This document shows, piece after piece, positions 44,540 through 53,167 of a stretch of DNA of 64,000 nt (position 1 is the stretch's first letter; each line of letters starts with the position of its first letter). The stretch is from contig CAVJCT010000072.1 of assembly GCA_963648205.1 (NCBI GenBank), positions 15,662 through 79,661 on the forward strand. Reading direction: 5' to 3'. The position numbers and the translations under genes were made by a program. This DNA is from UBA1181 sp963648205. Its GTDB lineage: Bacteria > Bacteroidota > Bacteroidia > Bacteroidales > Paludibacteraceae. The notes beneath the pieces are model-generated. The model was not told the origin of the DNA. It saw nothing but the letters and a program-made list of their open reading frames with translations, and did no database searches.

Positions 44540-45472
44540 ATGTCAAAATATGATTTGTTAACGATTTTAGGTCCGACTGCCTCTGGAAAGACCAACTTGA
44601 CAACCCACGTTGCTGATAAACTTATCTCCGAGGGTACGCCGACTGAAATCATCAGTGCCGATTCTCGCCAAATCTATCGCAAAATGGATATTGGTACGGG
44701 TAAGGATCTCTCTGATTATGAGATAGATGGACGAAAAATCCCTTATCACCTTATCGACATTGCCGACCCTGGTTACAAATACAACCTTTTTGAGTATCAA
44801 CGTGATTTCCTTGCTGCCTACAAGGATATTAAGGCTCGCAATGCTTTCCCTCTGCTTTGCGGTGGCACAGGGCTCTATTTAGAGTCTGTCTTGAAGGGCT
44901 ACAAGATGATGCCAGTTCCTCAGAATGACGAACTGCGCAATCGCTTGGCAGACAAGTCGTTAGAAGAATTGACAGCGATTCTTTCCACCTACAAAACCCT
45001 ACATAACACCACGGATGTCGACACGGTGAAACGTGCCATTCGTGCCATCGAAATTCAAGAGTATTACAAGGAACATCCTGCTGAATTTGTGGAGTTTCCC
45101 GATATCAACGCCTTAATCATTGGTGTCGACATCTCTCGTGAGGCTCGTCGAGACCGCATTTCGCAACGCCTAAAATCACGCTTGGACGAGGGTATGGTCG
45201 ATGAGGTGAAAAACATTCTCAACTCGGGTGTCTCTGCCGAAGATATGATTTATTACGGCTTGGAGTACAAGTACTTAACGCTCTACATCACGGGCGAGAT
45301 GACTTACGAGCAGATGGTGGGCGAATTGGAAATTGCCATCCATCAGTTCGCTAAACGCCAAATGACGTGGTTCCGCGGTATGGAGCGTCGAGGTTTCATC
45401 ATCCATTGGGTCGATTTCTCCTTGCCAATGGAGGAGAAGGTGGCAGAGATTCAAAAATTGCTGGAAAATTAA
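44540..45472 (+). CDS. miaA: tRNA dimethylallyltransferase
   Basis: 310 aa from ATG 44540 (MSKYDLLTILGPTASGKT), preferred over GTG 44531. P-loop GPTASGKT, then SADSRQIYRKMDIGTGK and HLIDIADP, and FAKRQMTWFRG near the end are all hallmarks. It adds dimethylallyl to A37 of tRNAs reading UNN codons. Complete. Confidence 0.96.
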   Translation: MSKYDLLTILGPTASGKTNLTTHVADKLISEGTPTEIISADSRQIYRKMDIGTGKDLSDYEIDGRKIPYHLIDIADPGYKYNLFEYQRDFLAAYKDIKARNAFPLLCGGTGLYLESVLKGYKMMPVPQNDELRNRLADKSLEELTAILSTYKTLHNTTDVDTVKRAIRAIEIQEYYKEHPAEFVEFPDINALIIGVDISREARRDRISQRLKSRLDEGMVDEVKNILNSGVSAEDMIYYGLEYKYLTLYITGEMTYEQMVGELEIAIHQFAKRQMTWFRGMERRGFIIHWVDFSLPMEEKVAEIQKLLEN

Positions 45473-45540
45473 CGTTGGTGCATACTAAAATCGTTTTCAA
45501 GCATACAAAAATGTATTGCGTTTGTATATGATATAAAAAT

Positions 45541-46764
45541 ATGAAAAAATTAATATTTTCTTTATTAATTGCAACTGCCTTCTGTGCGTGTCAGAACACA
45601 AGTCAGAATCAAGTGGTGGACGAGCAACAAGCAGTGAAAGACACTGTGATAGAGCAAGTTGCAGTTCGTGATAGTTTCTTAGGTATTGATGTGGAAGATC
45701 GTGAAGTGTTGCACGAGCGTATTCCGAACAACCAGACTTTAGGTGGAATTTTGGCACAATATGGCATAACTCCGCAGCAGGTTCACGATTTGGAAGTCAA
45801 GTCGTTGCCGATTTTCAACGTTCGCAAGATCAAGGGGGGCAATCCTTACCACATCATCCAGTCGTATGCCGATTCTGTTCACACCACCGACTATTTCATC
45901 TACGAGGTGAACCAGACGGAGTATGTGGTTTATGGTTTTGGCGACACCATTTCGGTGCAACGTTTCGAGAAAGAGTTGACGTATCGCGAGAGGGTAGTGT
46001 CGGGTGAAATTGAGACTTCTCTTTGGAACTCTGTTGTCGGTCAGGGTGTGCCTTTCGATTTGGCACTTCAACTCTCCAACATCTATGCTTGGAACATCGA
46101 TTTCTTCGGCTTGCAGAAGGGCGACAAATATGTGGCTCAATATGTTGAGGTGTTGTGCGATTCTTCGTTTGTTCGTATTGACACTATCAAATGTGCGAAA
46201 TTCACTCATTGCGGTGTCGATTTCTTAGCCATTCCTTTCACACAAAACGGTAGGGATGACTATTTCGATTGCGACGGAAACAGTCTCCGCAAAGCCTTTT
46301 TGAAAGCCCCATTGAGTTATTCTCGTATCAGTTCTCACTTCACGCACAGTCGTTTTCATCCAGTGCTGAAAATCAGTCGCCCTCACCATGGAGTCGACTA
46401 TGCCGCACCAACTGGCACTCCTGTTTCAACAATCGGTGATGGTCGTGTCATCTTCAAAGGATGGACGAACGGTGGCGGAAACACTGTGAAGGTGCAACAC
46501 AACGGCACTTACACGACGAGTTACATGCACCTCTCGAAATACGGAAAAATTTCTCAGGGAAGTATGGTGAAACAAGGCGAAGTGATTGGTTATGTGGGCA
46601 GTACGGGACTATCAACTGGCCCTCACTTGGATTTTAGAGTCTACGAGAATGGCTCTCCAATCGACCCATTGAAACTGAAATCGCCACCCGTTGAACCTAT
46701 TGATTCTTGTAACCGCAAAGCCTTTTACGCTGTCCGTGACTCTTTGATGAAAATTTTGAAATAA
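45541..46764 (+). CDS. M23 family (LytM) peptidoglycan peptidase lipoprotein
   Basis: 407 aa. A lipoprotein signal places the acylated Cys at residue 17 (FCAC). An OapA/LysM-like region (LGGILAQYGITPQQVHDLE) is followed by an M23 domain with PHHGVDYAAP (H..D Zn ligands), TSYMHLSKYG and GPHLDFRVY (the second His motif reads HLDF rather than the more usual HLHF/HLHY). It probably cleaves peptidoglycan cross-links in the envelope. Confidence 0.92.
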   Translation: MKKLIFSLLIATAFCACQNTSQNQVVDEQQAVKDTVIEQVAVRDSFLGIDVEDREVLHERIPNNQTLGGILAQYGITPQQVHDLEVKSLPIFNVRKIKGGNPYHIIQSYADSVHTTDYFIYEVNQTEYVVYGFGDTISVQRFEKELTYRERVVSGEIETSLWNSVVGQGVPFDLALQLSNIYAWNIDFFGLQKGDKYVAQYVEVLCDSSFVRIDTIKCAKFTHCGVDFLAIPFTQNGRDDYFDCDGNSLRKAFLKAPLSYSRISSHFTHSRFHPVLKISRPHHGVDYAAPTGTPVSTIGDGRVIFKGWTNGGGNTVKVQHNGTYTTSYMHLSKYGKISQGSMVKQGEVIGYVGSTGLSTGPHLDFRVYENGSPIDPLKLKSPPVEPIDSCNRKAFYAVRDSLMKILK

Positions 46765-46802
46765 TTTTTCATGTAAAGTGACCGAGATAACGAAATAAGT
46801 TG

Positions 46803-46810
46803 TAACTTTG
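46803..46810 (+). promoter_or_regulatory. -7 promoter element of metK leader
   Basis: TAACTTTG (TAnnTTTG). Transcription from here would start a few bases before the SAM-II riboswitch at 46826. Confidence 0.6.
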
Positions 46811-46825
46811 CGCTCACTAAAGAAA

Positions 46826-46873
46826 TGTGGATAGATTTGACTGCTTGCAACCACAGAAAAAAATGCTAAAACG
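46826..46873 (+). promoter_or_regulatory. SAM-II riboswitch upstream of metK
   Basis: P1 TGTGG (46826-46830) / CCACA (46851-46855) encloses a loop reading ATTTGACTGCTTGCAA, nearly the SAM-II consensus AUUUAAC...UUGCAA. An A-rich linker and TGCTAAAAC (46864-46872) follow, matching the conserved GCUAAA element of the pseudoknot. SAM-II aptamers bind S-adenosylmethionine, the product of MetK, so excess SAM should repress the gene. A following hairpin (AAACGAAAT 46869-46877 with ATTTCGTTT 46900-46908) overlaps the aptamer 3' end and could be the switching structure. Confidence 0.85.
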
Positions 46874-46991
46874 AAATCTTAGAGATTCGTCTTCATTTTA
46901 TTTCGTTTGTTTGTGTGTCTTTTCGGCTACATTTCAATAGTTGAAAATTGAGTTGTTGTGTAGTTTTGAAATTTAGAAAGGACAAAATATT

Positions 46992-48272
46992 ATGAGTTAT
47001 TTTTTCACGTCAGAATCAGTTTCTGAAGGACATCCAGACAAAGTGGCAGACCAGATCTCTGATGCCATCTTGGATAACATTTTAGCGCAAGACAAAGATG
47101 CAAAAGTGGCTTGCGAGACACTCGTAACCACTGGTCAGGTAGTCTTGGCAGGTGAGTTGAAAACAACCGCTATCATCAACGAGCAAGATATTGTTCGTGG
47201 TGTCATCAAACGTATCGGTTACACCAAAAGCGACTATAAATTTGACAGTGAATCGTGCGGTATCTTGAATGCCCTTCATGGTCAGTCGCCTGATATCAAC
47301 CGTGGTGTGGAGCGTGAAGATCCATATAATCAAGGTGCTGGCGACCAAGGTATGATGTTTGGTTACGCTACCAACGAGACAGTCAACTATATGCCAACGG
47401 CTTTAGACCTCTCTCATACTTTGCTTATCGAGTTGGCTGCCATCCGTCGTGAAGGTAAGGAGATGACCTACCTCCGTCCAGACGCAAAATCGCAGGTTAC
47501 TATCGAATATGACGATAACAACAAACCTGTTCGTATCGACACAATCGTAGTCTCTACTCAGCACGATGAATTTATCGTAGATGAGAAAAATCAGTTGGCT
47601 GCAGATGAGAAGATGGTGCAACAAATCACCGAGGATGTGAAGAACATTTTGATTCCTCGTGTTTTGGCTAAATATCCTCAGTATCAGAAACTTTTCAAGA
47701 GCGAATACAAGTTGTTTGTGAATCCAACAGGTAAATTCGTACTCGGTGGACCATGTGGAGATACTGGTTTGACAGGTCGTAAAATCATCGTTGATACCTA
47801 CGGTGGTCGTGGCGCTCACGGTGGAGGTGCATTCTCAGGAAAAGACCCTTCAAAGGTCGACCGTTCCGCAGCCTACGCTGCACGTCATATCGCAAAGAAC
47901 ATCGTGGCTGCTGGTTTGGCAGACGAGGCTTTGGTGCAGGTGGCATACGCTATCGGTGTGGCAGAACCTATGAATCTCTACGTTAATACTTACGGAACAT
48001 CGAAATTAGGCATTTCAGATGGTGAAATCGCTCAGAAGATTCATTCAAGCAAAATCTTTGATCTTCGTCCAAAAGCCATCGAGGAGCGTCTCAAACTCCG
48101 TGCGCCTATCTACGAGGAGACTGCTGCCTACGGACACATGGGTCGTGAGCCTAAGACGGTTACCAAGACTTTCAAGGATGTGTTTGGAAAGACATTCACA
48201 AAAGAGGTTGAACTCTTCACTTGGGAGAAACTCGACTGTGTTGAGCCATTGAAAAAATTGTTCGGTAAATGA
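46992..48272 (+). CDS. metK: S-adenosylmethionine synthetase
   Basis: 426 aa with the MetK signatures GHPDKVADQISDAILD, GAGDQGMMFGYATNE and GGRGAHGGGAFSGKDPSKVD. It makes SAM from methionine and ATP. The 227-bp leader holds a SAM-II riboswitch. Its stop overlaps the next gene's start by 4 nt (ATGA), so the panE-like gene is in the same operon. Confidence 0.98.
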   Translation: MSYFFTSESVSEGHPDKVADQISDAILDNILAQDKDAKVACETLVTTGQVVLAGELKTTAIINEQDIVRGVIKRIGYTKSDYKFDSESCGILNALHGQSPDINRGVEREDPYNQGAGDQGMMFGYATNETVNYMPTALDLSHTLLIELAAIRREGKEMTYLRPDAKSQVTIEYDDNNKPVRIDTIVVSTQHDEFIVDEKNQLAADEKMVQQITEDVKNILIPRVLAKYPQYQKLFKSEYKLFVNPTGKFVLGGPCGDTGLTGRKIIVDTYGGRGAHGGGAFSGKDPSKVDRSAAYAARHIAKNIVAAGLADEALVQVAYAIGVAEPMNLYVNTYGTSKLGISDGEIAQKIHSSKIFDLRPKAIEERLKLRAPIYEETAAYGHMGREPKTVTKTFKDVFGKTFTKEVELFTWEKLDCVEPLKKLFGK

Positions 48273-49204
48273 GCAAAAATCTGAAATACGGTGTTGTTGG
48301 AACAGGCGCAATCGGTGGCTATTATGGCGGTCGGTTGGCGAATATAGGTAAAGACGTGTATTTTCTCTACCATTCGGAGTATGAATGGGTGAAAACGCAC
48401 GGTCTGAAGGTCTATTCTTGTAATGGCGACTTCTATCTGCCCAAAATCAATGCCTATCACTCGACCGAGGATATGCCTCAATGTGATGTTGTCTTGGTGG
48501 CTTTGAAATCCACTCAGAACGACAAACTGAAGGCACTTCTGACTCCCATCTGCCACAAAGACACGGTGGTTGTGTTGGTTCAGAATGGTTTGGGTTTGGA
48601 GGCTGAATTGGCACAAGATTTTCCCAATCTCTCCATTGCCGGCGGTATGGCTTTCATCTGCTCCTCTCGTGTGGGGCAAGGCGAAATCAACCACGCCGAC
48701 TATGGTGCTTTGACGGTGGGCTTCCATCAACATGCGCAGATGGAGATTTTGCAACAGATGAAGGAGGATTTCGACGCTGCGAACGTTCCTTTTTATATCA
48801 TAGAAGATTTGAATCTTTACCGTTGGCGCAAGTTGGTCTGGAACATTCCTTATAATGGCTTGACAGTGGCTTTGGACACTTCGACCGACAAGTTGATGCA
48901 AAATCCATCCTCTCGTCAGTTGGTGCAAGACCTTATGTGGGAGACGGTGCTTGGTGCAAGAGCCTGTGGAGCCAATATCTCAGACGATTTCGTCGAAAAG
49001 ATGATGCTCAGCACTGACCAAATGAAACCCTATTCTCCCAGCATGAAATTAGACTGGGACAACCACCGCAAGTTGGAGGTGCGCGCTATCTATAGCAATC
49101 CTATTCAGGCTGCGAAAGCACAAGGCGTTCATTTACAGAAAGTCGAAATGCTGGAGCAGATGCTGTTGTTTAAGGAGAACGAAAGAGAGCAAAATCAGAA
49201 ATAA
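48269..49204 (+). CDS. Ketopantoate reductase family protein
   Basis: 311 aa. Rossmann motif GTGAIGGYYGGRLA at the N-terminus, VALKSTQND, VLVQNGLG, and the C-terminal region with the W.K...N dyad context (YRWRKLVWNIPYNGL). PanE reduces 2-dehydropantoate with NADPH on the path to CoA; several relatives act on other 2-oxoacids, so a panE symbol is not firm. Translationally coupled to metK by a 4-nt overlap. Confidence 0.88.
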   Translation: MSKNLKYGVVGTGAIGGYYGGRLANIGKDVYFLYHSEYEWVKTHGLKVYSCNGDFYLPKINAYHSTEDMPQCDVVLVALKSTQNDKLKALLTPICHKDTVVVLVQNGLGLEAELAQDFPNLSIAGGMAFICSSRVGQGEINHADYGALTVGFHQHAQMEILQQMKEDFDAANVPFYIIEDLNLYRWRKLVWNIPYNGLTVALDTSTDKLMQNPSSRQLVQDLMWETVLGARACGANISDDFVEKMMLSTDQMKPYSPSMKLDWDNHRKLEVRAIYSNPIQAAKAQGVHLQKVEMLEQMLLFKENEREQNQK

Positions 49205-49207
49205 TTT

Positions 49208-49227
49208 GTTCTATATCAACATAGAAC
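49208..49227. repeat. Short inverted repeat after panE-like gene
   Basis: GTTCTAT (49208-49214) / ATAGAAC (49221-49227), perfect 7-bp arms with a 6-base loop and no T-run. It may be a weak terminator or an operator before the SPOR gene. Confidence 0.4.
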
Positions 49228-49296
49228 AGTTACAATTCTCATTGTTCGTTTTCTTTTCATATTTTTGTAAAAGGTGTATTTAAAATTCGTTTTAGA

Positions 49297-49806
49297 ATGG
49301 TTCGTAAACTAATATCCTTTGTAATGATGCTTTTGTGCGTGGCTTCGTTGTGCGCTCAGCAAACGAAATCGCAGGTGAAGCATACCAATGAAGAAGATAT
49401 TTTTGAGAAATTGTCTGCTCACGTCAATGGTCAAGGAAACGTGCGTATCACGCAAGACTCGAAGATGATTGCCCTTTTCGATAAAAAAATTATGGAAAAC
49501 GAAGAGAAGCAATACATCACGTTCTTGGGCTATAGAGTGCAGGTCTACATGGGTAACAACCAGAAAAAATCTAAGTCTGACGCCATCGAACGTGAGAAGA
49601 AAATCAAGGAGGTTTTCCCTGAACTTTCGTCCTACCTTTCGTTCGCTTCTCCTTTTTGGAAATTAAGAGTGGGGGATTTCAGAACCCACACAGAGGCGTT
49701 GGTAATGTCTAAAAAGATTTTAGCCGCATTCCCCGAGATGAATGGCGAGGTATATATTGTTAGAGATGAAGAGACAAGAGATTTGTCATTAGAGGAGGCA
49801 AAATAA
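49297..49806 (+). CDS. SPOR domain-containing protein
   Basis: 169 aa. Signal peptide (ending ASLCAQ), then a SPOR-type repeat fold in the C-terminal half (GYRVQVYMGN, FWKLRVGDFRTHTEA, YIVRDE). SPOR domains bind denuded peptidoglycan at division sites. Its stop and the folE start share one base (TAATG), so the two are coupled in one operon although their functions differ. A -7-like TATTTTTG is at 49260-49267. Confidence 0.85.
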   Translation: MVRKLISFVMMLLCVASLCAQQTKSQVKHTNEEDIFEKLSAHVNGQGNVRITQDSKMIALFDKKIMENEEKQYITFLGYRVQVYMGNNQKKSKSDAIEREKKIKEVFPELSSYLSFASPFWKLRVGDFRTHTEALVMSKKILAAFPEMNGEVYIVRDEETRDLSLEEAK

Positions 49807-50423
49807 TGGATCAGAAAGACGATTTGGAGTTCAAACCATGGGATTTGGCAAAATATCCAAGTAAGGAGATAACAGACAAAATCGCTCCGTTGGTAACTTC
49901 TATGTTGGAAGATTTAGGAGAAGATCCTCAGCGCGAGGGACTTCTGAAGACTCCTCAACGTGTAGCCAAATCAATGCAGTTTTTGACCTATGGCTATAAA
50001 TTAGATCCTGCCGACGTGCTTCGTTCTGCCATTTTCGAGGAAGACTACAGTCAGATGGTGATTGTAAAAGACATCGAGTTTTACTCTTTGTGCGAGCATC
50101 ATCTCTTGCCTTTCTTCGGCAAGGCTCATGTGGGCTATATTCCCAACGGAAAGATAACAGGGTTGAGCAAGATTGCGAGGGTGGTCGAGATACTGTCTCG
50201 TCGTTTGCAGGTGCAAGAGCGTCTGACGGTGCAAATCAAGGAGTGTATCCAAAACACTTTGAATCCACTCGGTGTGATGGTGGTCATTGAGGCACAGCAC
50301 ATGTGTATGCAGATGCGTGGTGTGCAGAAAGCCAACACTTTGACAACCACGTCCGACTTTACAGGCGCATTCAATGCGGCAAAGACACGAGAAGAGTTTA
50401 TGAACCTCATCAGAGGTGAGTAA
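49806..50423 (+). CDS. folE: GTP cyclohydrolase I
   Basis: 205 aa with the zinc-site motif CEHHLLPFFGKAHVGYIP and the later Cys in AQHMCMQMRG, plus GLSKIARVVE. It forms dihydroneopterin triphosphate from GTP, the first step to folate. Full length. Overlaps the SPOR gene by one base. Confidence 0.97.
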   Translation: MDQKDDLEFKPWDLAKYPSKEITDKIAPLVTSMLEDLGEDPQREGLLKTPQRVAKSMQFLTYGYKLDPADVLRSAIFEEDYSQMVIVKDIEFYSLCEHHLLPFFGKAHVGYIPNGKITGLSKIARVVEILSRRLQVQERLTVQIKECIQNTLNPLGVMVVIEAQHMCMQMRGVQKANTLTTTSDFTGAFNAAKTREEFMNLIRGE

Positions 50424-50584
50424 TTGCTTTCATTTTGCAACAAAATAGGAGTAATTAATAACAAAAAGTTACAAAATGTATGCTTGTATGGGGTTAAATC
50501 AGTACATATTGTAATATAAAAAGCGCAAAATAAAATCTAAGGAGTAGGGAAATAATACTTTTTCTTACATTTTGATTATATATG

Positions 50585-50616
50585 TTTGGAGTGAATAGAA
50601 AAATATTCTAATTTTG
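50585..50616 (+). promoter_or_regulatory. Promoter of maeB
   Basis: TTTG (50585-50588) and TAATTTTG (50609-50616), 20 nt apart: a full Bacteroidetes consensus, 46 bp before the ATG. The rest of the 238-bp gap after folE is AT-rich with no other feature seen. Confidence 0.75.
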
Positions 50617-50661
50617 CCCTAACAAATTATAGAGTGTTGAAAAACATAAAATTCTGATTAT

Positions 50662-52935
50662 ATGAGTGACGAGAAAAAACAATCAGATGCGTTGAGATAT
50701 CACGCAGAAGGTAGACCTGGAAAGGTACAGGTAGTTCCTACGAAACCTACAGCAACACAACGCGACTTGTCGTTGGCATACTCACCAGGTGTTGCAGAGC
50801 CATGTTTGGAAATCCAAAAGGATGAGCACAAGGCATACGATTACACTGCAAAGGGTAACCTTGTAGCCGTTATTTCTAATGGTACTGCAGTCCTCGGTTT
50901 GGGTGACATAGGCGCACAAGCTGGTAAGCCAGTTATGGAAGGTAAAGGACTTTTGTTCAAGATCTTCGCAGACATCGACGTTTTCGATATCGAGGTGAAC
51001 GAGAAGAACATTGACAAGTTCGTTGAGACTGTTAAGGCTATCGCTCCTACTTTCGGTGGTATCAACCTTGAGGATATCAAGGCCCCTGAGTGTTTTGAAA
51101 TCGAAGACCGTTTGAAGGCTGAACTCGATATTCCTTTGATGCACGACGACCAACACGGTACGGCTATCATCTCTTCTGCCGCTCTCGTTAACGCTTTGGA
51201 CGTTGTAGGCAAGAAGATCGAGGATGTTAAGATCGTCGTTAACGGTGCAGGTGCTGCCGCTAACTCTTGTACAAGACTCTACGTTAAGTTGGGTGCTCAG
51301 AAGAAGAACATCGTAATGTGCGACTCTAAGGGTGTTATCAACAGCAAGCGTACTGACTTGAACGAGCGTAAGAAAGAGTTCATCACAGAGCGCGACATCA
51401 CTACTTTGGCTGAGGCTGTTAAGGATGCCGACGTATTCTTGGGTCTTTCTAAGGGTAACGTTTTGAGCCAGGAGATGGTTAAGACAATGGCTAAGAACCC
51501 AATCGTGTTCGCTTTGGCTAACCCAACTCCAGAGATTTCATTCGAGGATGCTCATGCTGCTCGTCCAGACATCATCTTCGGTACGGGTCGTTCAGATTAT
51601 CCGAACCAGATCAACAACGTGCTTGGTTTCCCTTACATCTTTCGTGGTGCTTTGGATACTCACGCTAGCAAGATCAACGAAGAGATGAAGGTTGCTGCCG
51701 TTTACGCTTTGGCTGATTTGGCTAAACAACCAGTTCCTGAGGCTGTTGCTATCGCATACAATAATAAGAACCTTAAATTCGGTCCTGATTATATCATCCC
51801 TACAGCGTTCGATCCACGTTTGCTCGAGACTGTCGCTCCAGCTGTTGCTAAGGCTGCAATGGAGTCTGGCGTTGCTCGTAAGAACATCACCGACTGGGAG
51901 GCTTACAAGGCTGAACTCCGCGCTCGTATGGGCTTGGACAACAAGTTGATCGGTCAGTTGACTGAGGCTGCTAAGAAAGATCCTAAGCGTGTTGTCTTCA
52001 CTGAGGCTAACAACGTGAACACTTTGAAGGCTGCTTCTCAAACTAAGAAAGACGGCGTTTGTGTTCCAATCTTGTTGGGTAACGAGGAAAGAATCGCTAA
52101 GATCGCTGCTGAGAATAATATCGACATCGATGGTATCGAGATCATCAACCTCCGTCACGACCGTGAAGAGGCTCGTCGTAACCGCTACGCTAAATATGTT
52201 TCTGAGAAGTTGGCTCGTAAGGGTTACACTTACTGCGAGGCTAACGAGAAGATGTACGACCGCAACTATTTCGGTGCAATGATGGTCGAGACAGGTGAGG
52301 CTGACGCTATGATCACTGGTTCTTACACGAAGTATATGGACGCTATCAAGCCAGCTATCGATATTATCGGTATGCGTGATGGCGTTAAGAACATCGCTGC
52401 AATGAACATCTTGAATACTCCTAAGGGTGTATTCTTCTTGGCTGACACTTTGGTGAACGACTCTCCAAACGCAGAGCAATTGGCAGACATCGCTGTTTTG
52501 ACAAACCGTTCTGTAAAGATCTTCAACGAGAAGCCTGTTATGGCAATGTTGTCTTACTCAAACTTCGGCGCAGACACTACAGGCAACCCTTGCAATGTTC
52601 ACGCTGCAGTAGAGGCACTTCACAAGGATCACCCAGAAATCTTGGTTGATGGTGAGATGCAAGTCAACTTCGCTTTGGACAAGAAACTCCGCCACGAGAA
52701 GTACCCATTCAGCACTATCGATGGTATGGATGTCAACACTTTGATCTTCCCTTGCTTGAACTCAGCAAACATCGGTTACCGCACTTTGTTGAGCCTCGGA
52801 ATGGCAGAAAGCGTTGGTCCTGTTCAAATGGGATTGAAGAAACCAGTTCACGTTTTGGATGCTGAGGCTTCTGTTCGCGACATCGTCAACATGGCTGTCG
52901 TAGCAGTTATCGATGCTCAATTGAACGGCAAATAA
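50662..52935 (+). CDS. maeB: NADP-dependent malic enzyme
   Basis: 757 aa two-domain enzyme: malic enzyme at the N-terminus (SLAYSPGVAEPCL, MEGKGLLFK, DDQHGTAI, VVNGAGAAA) and a phosphate-acetyltransferase-like C-terminal domain from about 425 on (VFTEANNVNTLKAA to the end), as in E. coli MaeB, where that domain is regulatory. It decarboxylates malate to pyruvate and supplies NADPH. Single-gene unit with clear promoter and terminator. Codons look highly biased, as expected for a well-expressed gene. Confidence 0.96.
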   Translation: MSDEKKQSDALRYHAEGRPGKVQVVPTKPTATQRDLSLAYSPGVAEPCLEIQKDEHKAYDYTAKGNLVAVISNGTAVLGLGDIGAQAGKPVMEGKGLLFKIFADIDVFDIEVNEKNIDKFVETVKAIAPTFGGINLEDIKAPECFEIEDRLKAELDIPLMHDDQHGTAIISSAALVNALDVVGKKIEDVKIVVNGAGAAANSCTRLYVKLGAQKKNIVMCDSKGVINSKRTDLNERKKEFITERDITTLAEAVKDADVFLGLSKGNVLSQEMVKTMAKNPIVFALANPTPEISFEDAHAARPDIIFGTGRSDYPNQINNVLGFPYIFRGALDTHASKINEEMKVAAVYALADLAKQPVPEAVAIAYNNKNLKFGPDYIIPTAFDPRLLETVAPAVAKAAMESGVARKNITDWEAYKAELRARMGLDNKLIGQLTEAAKKDPKRVVFTEANNVNTLKAASQTKKDGVCVPILLGNEERIAKIAAENNIDIDGIEIINLRHDREEARRNRYAKYVSEKLARKGYTYCEANEKMYDRNYFGAMMVETGEADAMITGSYTKYMDAIKPAIDIIGMRDGVKNIAAMNILNTPKGVFFLADTLVNDSPNAEQLADIAVLTNRSVKIFNEKPVMAMLSYSNFGADTTGNPCNVHAAVEALHKDHPEILVDGEMQVNFALDKKLRHEKYPFSTIDGMDVNTLIFPCLNSANIGYRTLLSLGMAESVGPVQMGLKKPVHVLDAEASVRDIVNMAVVAVIDAQLNGK

Positions 52936-52965
52936 TATTTTATAAAATATTAGAATGATTATAAA

Positions 52966-53002
52966 AGGAGTCTGGGGCGTTTGCTTCAGACTCTTTTTTT
53001 TG
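52966..53002 (+). terminator. Terminator after maeB
   Basis: Stem GAGTCTG (52969-52975) / CAGACTC (52987-52993) followed by a run of T. Confidence 0.88.
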
Positions 53003-53099
53003 TCTGTTTGAAAACGTTTTTTATCGGTTCAGATGTAAAAAGTCTGTTTGATAAATGAAAAAAAGTAGTGCGGATTTATTAAAATAGTTGTTTAAATGC

Positions 53100-53107
53100 T
53101 AAATTTG
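53100..53107 (+). promoter_or_regulatory. -7 promoter element of thrS operon
   Basis: TAAATTTG with TTTA at 53075-53078 as a weak -33 box (21 nt), 60 bp before the thrS ATG. Confidence 0.55.
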
Positions 53108-53167
53108 CGCAGTTTGAAAATATTTTAACGGAACGGCGTTTGTTGGCTGTTCGAAAAAATTTAAGAC

